DNA of 15,467 nt from Candidatus Woesearchaeota archaeon (GTDB lineage Archaea > Nanobdellota > Nanobdellia > Woesearchaeales > GW2011-AR4), in the NCBI GenBank assembly GCA_016185815.1, contig JACPMT010000034.1, forward strand, positions 1 through 15,467, in the 5' to 3' direction. Positions 11,562-15,467 of the stretch are shown here, piece after piece; within the stretch, counting starts at the first letter, position 1; each line of letters begins with the position of its first letter. The notes under the pieces are model-generated. The model had not been told where the DNA came from, did no database searches, and saw only the letters and a program-made list of their open reading frames with translations. The position numbers and the translations under genes were made by a program.

Positions 11562-12597
11562 TTGCCACTAACCTCGTAAATTTGCAGTATTTTCCATAAT
11601 CAATATACTCTCTATCATCGATGTAACTTTGCGTTGTGCGGGCTTTTCTTAGCTTCCTGATGTTTTCCGTTACACTAAACAAAAATGAATCGCTGCCTGC
11701 GCCGCTTCCGAATGACGTAAGCAGTATCCTCTGGCCGGGCTCTGCCCTGTCAAGTATTTGCGTGAAAACAAGCATAGAGGCTGCTGAATAGGTGTTCCCT
11801 ATTTTTGATACTATGAGGTTGTCCTCCATCTTTTTATCAGGAAAGCCCAAAATTTCACCGGCTCTCATTGGAAATTTCCCGTTAGGCGTGTGAAATGCAA
11901 CATAATCTATTTCCTCTTGCTTGACTTTTGCTTTGTCCATCAATTTTCTTGTGCAGTCAACTAAATGCTTGAAATATGCCGGCATGCCTGTAAACCTTTC
12001 TGCATGGCTTGGGTATTTTTGCAAATTTCTTCTCCAGAAATCTGGAGTGTCTGACGAGACTGACTGCATTGCCTCCAGATCTGCTATAATCTCACTTTCT
12101 TTATTGCCGATAATCATTGAAGCTGCACCAGCTGATGCTGTGTACTCCAAAATGTCCCCCGGCGATGATTGTGATGTGTCAGTCCCAACAGCCAGCCCAT
12201 ACTCTGCAAATCCTGATTTTGCCAGGGCAAAGCACATCTGCATTGCAGCTGTCCCGGCCTTGCACGCAAATTCTATATCAGCAGAAGTGTAGTCGTTCCC
12301 AATTCCAAGCGCTTCTCCCAGGATAGACGCGTTTGGCTTTACTGCATAAACAGGGCTTTCAGAGCCGGAATAAACTGCGCCAATCTTCCCTTTATCAATA
12401 TGGCATCTCCTTAAAGCGTTTAAAGACGATTCAAAGCTCATTGTTAAGCTGTCCTCATCAATGCCGGGCACGGATTTTTCTTCTATAAGTAACTCTCTCT
12501 TGATTGAACCAGTTTCTTTTCCATAAACGCTTGCTATATCCTCAACTTTTATCCTGTAAGTCGGAATATAAGCGCCGTAGCTTACTATGCCCACCAT
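11551..12597 (-). CDS. Archaeal hydroxymethylglutaryl-CoA synthase family protein
   Basis: HMG-CoA synthases condense acetyl-CoA with acetoacetyl-CoA; relatives are condensing enzymes of the ketosynthase superfamily. The 348-residue protein keeps the expected catalytic set: Glu80 in GSESP, Cys112 in EFACKAGTAA, and His236 in FHTPNGKFP (most archaeal enzymes have HQPN). GNTYS, GSGAGSD and TPDFWRR are also present. I start it at ATG 12597 (MVGIVSYGAYIP, the usual archaeal N-terminus); the TTG at 12612 is unlikely. It overlaps the thiolase-like gene by 11 bases and follows the methyltransferase by 32. In archaea this trio normally serves the mevalonate pathway. Here the partner thiolase is degenerate and lipid-elongation enzymes follow, so a different condensing role is possible. 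Confidence 0.88.
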   Translation of the reverse strand: MVGIVSYGAYIPTYRIKVEDIASVYGKETGSIKRELLIEEKSVPGIDEDSLTMSFESSLNALRRCHIDKGKIGAVYSGSESPVYAVKPNASILGEALGIGNDYTSADIEFACKAGTAAMQMCFALAKSGFAEYGLAVGTDTSQSSPGDILEYTASAGAASMIIGNKESEIIADLEAMQSVSSDTPDFWRRNLQKYPSHAERFTGMPAYFKHLVDCTRKLMDKAKVKQEEIDYVAFHTPNGKFPMRAGEILGFPDKKMEDNLIVSKIGNTYSAASMLVFTQILDRAEPGQRILLTSFGSGAGSDSFLFSVTENIRKLRKARTTQSYIDDREYIDYGKYCKFTRLVANGQ

Positions 12598-12629
12598 GAT
12601 ATTTGCCCCCAATGCCGTTTAATTATTGA

Positions 12630-13625
12630 TCATAACATAGGCTTATACGCAGTAACATAAATCAATTCGACTGTAAAGGACTCTTCATCAGACATGGGGT
12701 TTTTGTTTTTTAGCTCTTCAAATAATCTGTTTGCTGACATGGTTATCAGATTGTCACGATCATTCTCTTCCTCAGGGGAAGGGTTTATGCCCCCGATTTC
12801 CGGCAATATGCCGGCCTGCAAGCGCTTAACCCTCAGAAAATTCATCCATTCATTGTATTTAATTTTAAGCAGCTTGCAGTATGGCTCGGTATATTTGAAA
12901 TATGCGGCTTTCAGCATCTCCAGATAATATTCCAAAGGCCTGGGTTCTGGAAATACAATCTGGCGTTGCCTGCTCTCTGTTTCAATTCTCTTGTCAATTA
13001 TCTTTTTATAGTTTGTATAATTCTTATCTGTTTGGACAATCTCGATAGCTATGTCATGAATCCTCTTAACTGTGTCATCAACCATCAAAATACCGTGTTT
13101 CCTGTTGTTTCTTATTATGTTTCCACTTTGAAAAGTAAAAGTGCCGTTTGGCTTTAATGCAGAGTTAATGCCTTTAAATGTGTACTCCAGATCTTGTATT
13201 AAATGAACAGTATTAGCCGATATAACATGGTCAACAGTATTCTCTCCTATAGTCTCTCCCAGAGTTGCGTATGTGTCATTTGTCTTTTCCAGGAGGAAAC
13301 ACTCAACATTTGGATTTTTCCTGAAAATCTCATAGGCTTTTCCTAGCCAAGCTGGGGAATTGTCAACAAGCCACACTTTGATATTGGCTTTTAAGCGTTT
13401 CATGAGTTGCAATGCCGAAACACCCGTGCCAGCGCCAAAGTCAACTACTATGTCGCCGTCCTTTATTTTTTGGGATACTATCCTCAACAGTTTATCAAAG
13501 CTTTCCAGATAATAAGAAGCATTTGAAACTGCATCATGATAAGCGGTTGCTCCTTTGGAAACAGGTTTGTCTGGACGCCAAGGTTTTATTTGCAGAGACA
13601 CATTCTTATTGAGCAGTTTTTCCAT
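12630..13625 (-). CDS. Class I SAM-dependent methyltransferase
   Basis: The 331-residue protein has the SAM-binding motif I IVVDFGAGTGVSA (59-71), an acidic strand end at WLVDNSP (about 85-91), and a motif near ISANTVHLI that resembles the post-II region of small-molecule methyltransferases. A C-terminal extension of over 100 residues (EYYLEMLKAAYFKY and onward) may form the acceptor lid. The acceptor cannot be read from sequence. As first gene of the seven-gene operon, with its own promoter, it probably acts on a pathway intermediate or product. Methylation of a CoA-bound chain or of an unsaturated lipid are possibilities; a quinone-type or hydroxy acceptor cannot be excluded. The gap to the HMG-CoA synthase homologue is 32 bases. 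Confidence 0.8.
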   Translation of the reverse strand: MEKLLNKNVSLQIKPWRPDKPVSKGATAYHDAVSNASYYLESFDKLLRIVSQKIKDGDIVVDFGAGTGVSALQLMKRLKANIKVWLVDNSPAWLGKAYEIFRKNPNVECFLLEKTNDTYATLGETIGENTVDHVISANTVHLIQDLEYTFKGINSALKPNGTFTFQSGNIIRNNRKHGILMVDDTVKRIHDIAIEIVQTDKNYTNYKKIIDKRIETESRQRQIVFPEPRPLEYYLEMLKAAYFKYTEPYCKLLKIKYNEWMNFLRVKRLQAGILPEIGGINPSPEEENDRDNLITMSANRLFEELKNKNPMSDEESFTVELIYVTAYKPML

Positions 13626-13645
13626 ATTACTTTGGTTAACTTCGG

Positions 13646-13656
13646 TCTTTTTAAAT
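13646..13656 (-). promoter_or_regulatory. TATA box of the seven-gene acyl-CoA operon
   Basis: The minus strand reads ATTTAAAAAGA, 21-31 bases before the methyltransferase ATG at 13625. There is no ribosome binding site, so the first gene is probably leaderless. No clear T-run terminator for the upstream CoA-transferase gene lies in the 58-base gap, so read-through from the thiolase/CoA-transferase pair is also likely. Confidence 0.5.
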
Positions 13657-13683
13657 GTTTTTTAAATTTTTTACAGGCATAAA

Positions 13684-14799
13684 TTACAAAATAACACCCT
13701 TTCCCCTTAACTCATTTATGGCTTTTTTATTGTAGCCCATTCCTGATAGTATTCCCTTTGTATCTTCTCCCAGATTTGGAGACCTTGAATAATTTAATGC
13801 GGCAAAAGCAGAAAAAGCAACAGGCAAAGCAACTTGCTTTATCCCTTCCAGCATTATGATTGCCCCTCCATTATTCAAATATTCATCATTAATGACTTCT
13901 TCAATTTTTTTTACAGGCTCGCAGCAAAAATCATATTTTTTATTCAACTTCATCCATTCCGCCATAGTTCTGGACTTAAACAGCATTTTCATTTCTTTAA
14001 TTGCAGAGCTTTCAAATTGTTTTGAAAGAAGGTCGTGCCTTTTTGTTGCATTGCAGAATGATTGCCAGAATTTGCCTTCAACCGCTCCTAAGCTTGCGTA
14101 TATATTATCTTTTGTTTTGTACACATTATAGCATGGTTTGCTACCTGCGAGAATTGTTTTTCTATTGCCGGATAAAGAATGCTGTGCAATATGGATGGAG
14201 ATAAGAGAGAGAGCGCTGTTAAAAATGGACGCATCAATATAATTTCCTTTGCCGCTTTTTCCCGTGTAGAACAAAGACGAAACTATTGAAAAAGCAGCTA
14301 TGATTGCACAGCATACATCAGCTATCTGCGCACCTGGCACAAATGGTTTGTCAGACAGCACATCAAGCAATCCGCTTAAAGCAGAATAATTCAAGTCATG
14401 CCCTGCTTTATTCTTATTTGGCCCTTTTTGGCCGTATCCTGTTATAGAGCAGTAGATTATCTTTGGATTTGCCTTTTTAATGTCTTCGTAACCCAGACCC
14501 AAAGAATGAAGTTTTCCAGGCCTGAAGCTCTCAATTATTACATCTGCATTCTTAGCAAGCTTTGTGAATATTAGCTTTCCTTCGCTTGTCTTTAGGTTTA
14601 ATGCAATGCTTTTCTTGTTCCTGTTTAATGCAGCAAAATAAGGACTCTTGCTTTTATTTGGGTCAACGCTCCTCATTAAATCCCCTCTCAAGTTTTCTAC
14701 CTTAATGACATCAGCCCCCAAATCAGCAAGAAACAAGGAACACATAGGGCCCGGCAAAAGATTTGACAAGTCCAAAACTTTAATGCCCTTTAACAACAT
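13684..14799 (-). CDS. Family III CoA-transferase (CaiB/BaiF), alpha-methylacyl-CoA racemase-like
   Basis: This 371-residue protein has the family III CoA-transferase N-terminus (KGIKVLDLSNLLPGP, ADLGADVIKVE) and matches the racemase subgroup at the catalytic residues. His134 lies in GHDLNYSALSG (133-143), Asp161 in IADVCCA (159-165), and Glu241 in LGAVEGKFW (237-245). These correspond to the His/Asp/Glu set described for mycobacterial alpha-methylacyl-CoA racemase (H126, D156, E241), which inverts the 2-methyl centre of branched acyl-CoAs. Asp135 also sits near the position of the catalytic Asp of formyl-CoA transferase, so CoA transfer remains possible. The ATG at 14799 has GTGATG just upstream; ATG 14805 is an alternative. 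It follows the second thiolase by 11 bases. Confidence 0.8.
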   Translation of the reverse strand: MLLKGIKVLDLSNLLPGPMCSLFLADLGADVIKVENLRGDLMRSVDPNKSKSPYFAALNRNKKSIALNLKTSEGKLIFTKLAKNADVIIESFRPGKLHSLGLGYEDIKKANPKIIYCSITGYGQKGPNKNKAGHDLNYSALSGLLDVLSDKPFVPGAQIADVCCAIIAAFSIVSSLFYTGKSGKGNYIDASIFNSALSLISIHIAQHSLSGNRKTILAGSKPCYNVYKTKDNIYASLGAVEGKFWQSFCNATKRHDLLSKQFESSAIKEMKMLFKSRTMAEWMKLNKKYDFCCEPVKKIEEVINDEYLNNGGAIIMLEGIKQVALPVAFSAFAALNYSRSPNLGEDTKGILSGMGYNKKAINELRGKGVIL

Positions 14800-14810
14800 T
14801 TGCATCACAA

Positions 14811-15467
14811 TCAATTATGATTTCTTAAAATGTGGACAGTGGCCATGCTGCCAACCCCTCCAATGTTATGGGTCAGCCCATATTTTGGCTTTTTAACCTG
14901 CCTTTCGCCTGCTTTGCCCCTCATCTGCTTGACGACTTCGTAAACCTGCGAAATTCCAGTAGGGCTTATGGGATGGCCTTTAGCCTTTAGCCCGCCGCTT
15001 GTGTTGACAGGCAGTTCCCCGTCAATGTTTGTCGCCCCTTTTCTGATTAATTCCTTTCCTTCACCCTTTTTGCAAAACCCCAAATCCTCGTAAGAAATCA
15101 ATTCTAGCGGAGTGAAGGCGTCATGGATTTCAGCAATACCAATGTCAGACACCTTGATACCCGCTTCTTCATAAGCTGTCTGTGCAGCTATTCTTGTCGC
15201 CTCCAATGAGGTCATGTCATCTCTTTCAAAAGTGCTCAAGTAATCATTTACTTCAGCAGAGCCGGCTATTTCTATGTCAGAGGCCTCTTTTGAAATGATT
15301 ACTGCGGCAGCGCCATTGCAGGAAATGCTGCAGTCAAAAAGCCTTAAAGGAGACGCAACAACAGGGGAATTTTTTATCTGCTTTAAAGTTACTTCTTTTT
15401 TATAAAATCTTGCCTTGGGATTTGCAAAGGCATTCCTGTGGTTTTTGTATGCAACCAATGCAAAGTC
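14811..15467 (-). CDS. Thiolase (SCP2-like archaeal acetyl-CoA acetyltransferase type), 5' end beyond the window
   Basis: The frame is open to the right edge, giving the last 218 residues of a thiolase. Conserved features are intact: the KNH segment and the DCS...GAAA strand, HDAF (EIHDAFTPLELI), GGLKAKGHPISPTG with the catalytic His, and the THNIGGVGS segment near the C-terminus. The nucleophilic Cys lies in the missing N-terminal half. In contrast to the degenerate homologue at 10437-11561 this looks catalytically competent, and it is the best candidate for the condensing or cleaving thiolase of the cluster. Its C-terminal IHDAF and GHP motifs make a useful comparison for the losses in the other copy. 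It precedes the racemase-like gene in an apparent operon. Confidence 0.9.
   Translation of the reverse strand, partial: DFALVAYKNHRNAFANPKARFYKKEVTLKQIKNSPVVASPLRLFDCSISCNGAAAVIISKEASDIEIAGSAEVNDYLSTFERDDMTSLEATRIAAQTAYEEAGIKVSDIGIAEIHDAFTPLELISYEDLGFCKKGEGKELIRKGATNIDGELPVNTSGGLKAKGHPISPTGISQVYEVVKQMRGKAGERQVKKPKYGLTHNIGGVGSMATVHILRNHN

Noticed and set aside
10957..11571. Plus-strand frame of 204 codons opposite the thiolase-like gene, and similar ones at 8483-9013 and 9261-9731 opposite the SDR genes.
   Set aside because: They are antisense to genes with clear family motifs and have no promoter or ribosome binding site; the low-complexity Ser/Pro/Phe composition is that of shadows.
11551..12597. 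Calling the HMG-CoA synthase homologue simply mvaS of the mevalonate pathway.
   Set aside because: The residues fit, and this remains the main alternative, but the degenerate partner thiolase and the downstream reductive cycle genes prevent a firm pathway assignment from this window alone.
1..15467. CRISPR array, insertion sequence or prophage.
   Set aside because: No regularly spaced direct repeats, transposase, integrase or terminal inverted repeats were seen; the only repeat is the two-copy two-hairpin element.

Overview
The window comes from an archaeon. RadA with its N-terminal helix-hairpin-helix, an archaeal-type ribosomal protein S2, a TRAM-domain protein, GGTGAT-type ribosome binding sites and TATA boxes 20-30 bases upstream of start codons all point that way. 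The compact, moderately AT-rich layout with small proteins and many overlapping genes would suit a DPANN-like lineage, but the sequence alone does not settle this. No tRNA, rRNA, CRISPR array, insertion sequence or attachment site was found.

Layout. 1-1040: a gene end, a small tyrosine phosphatase and two AT-rich orphan genes. 1232-2764: a promoter, a long structured leader RNA, a small PC4/whirly-like protein and radA. 2943-5206: a lipid operon of two tandem PlsC-type acyltransferases and gpsA, i.e. bacterial-type sn-glycerol-3-phosphate ester lipid chemistry in an archaeal genome. 5198-6058: a divergent, AT-rich patatin-like hydrolase. 6123-8069: informational genes on the minus strand (S2, ThpR 2'-5' RNA cyclic phosphodiesterase, TRAM protein) with a structured intergenic region. 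8158-13625: a tightly overlapping seven-gene minus-strand operon (methyltransferase, HMG-CoA synthase homologue, degenerate thiolase homologue, DUF35 OB-fold protein, MaoC hydratase, enoyl-reductase-like SDR, FabG-like SDR). 13684 to the right edge: an alpha-methylacyl-CoA racemase-like family III CoA-transferase and the 3' part of a second, normal-looking thiolase.

How it fits together (inference). The minus-strand cluster contains candidates for every step of a reductive acyl-CoA elongation cycle with no acyl carrier protein: condensation (thiolase and/or HMG-CoA synthase-like), ketoreduction (FabG-like), dehydration (MaoC) and enoyl reduction (PECR-like SDR). Its acyl-CoA product could feed the two PlsC enzymes acting on the glycerol-3-phosphate made by GpsA, with the patatin as a possible recycling lipase. 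A methyltransferase and a 2-methylacyl-CoA racemase homologue in the same cluster hint at methyl-branched chains. The main competing view is that the HMG-CoA synthase/thiolase/DUF35 trio serves the mevalonate pathway, as it does in other archaea; loss of all three thiolase catalytic motifs in the adjacent thiolase makes that reading less simple.

Two RNA-level signals also stand out: a leader before the radA operon with mutually exclusive folds, one of which masks the ribosome binding site, and a 65-base two-hairpin intergenic repeat present twice (2801-2865 plus, 6762-6825 minus) with compensatory changes in both stems.
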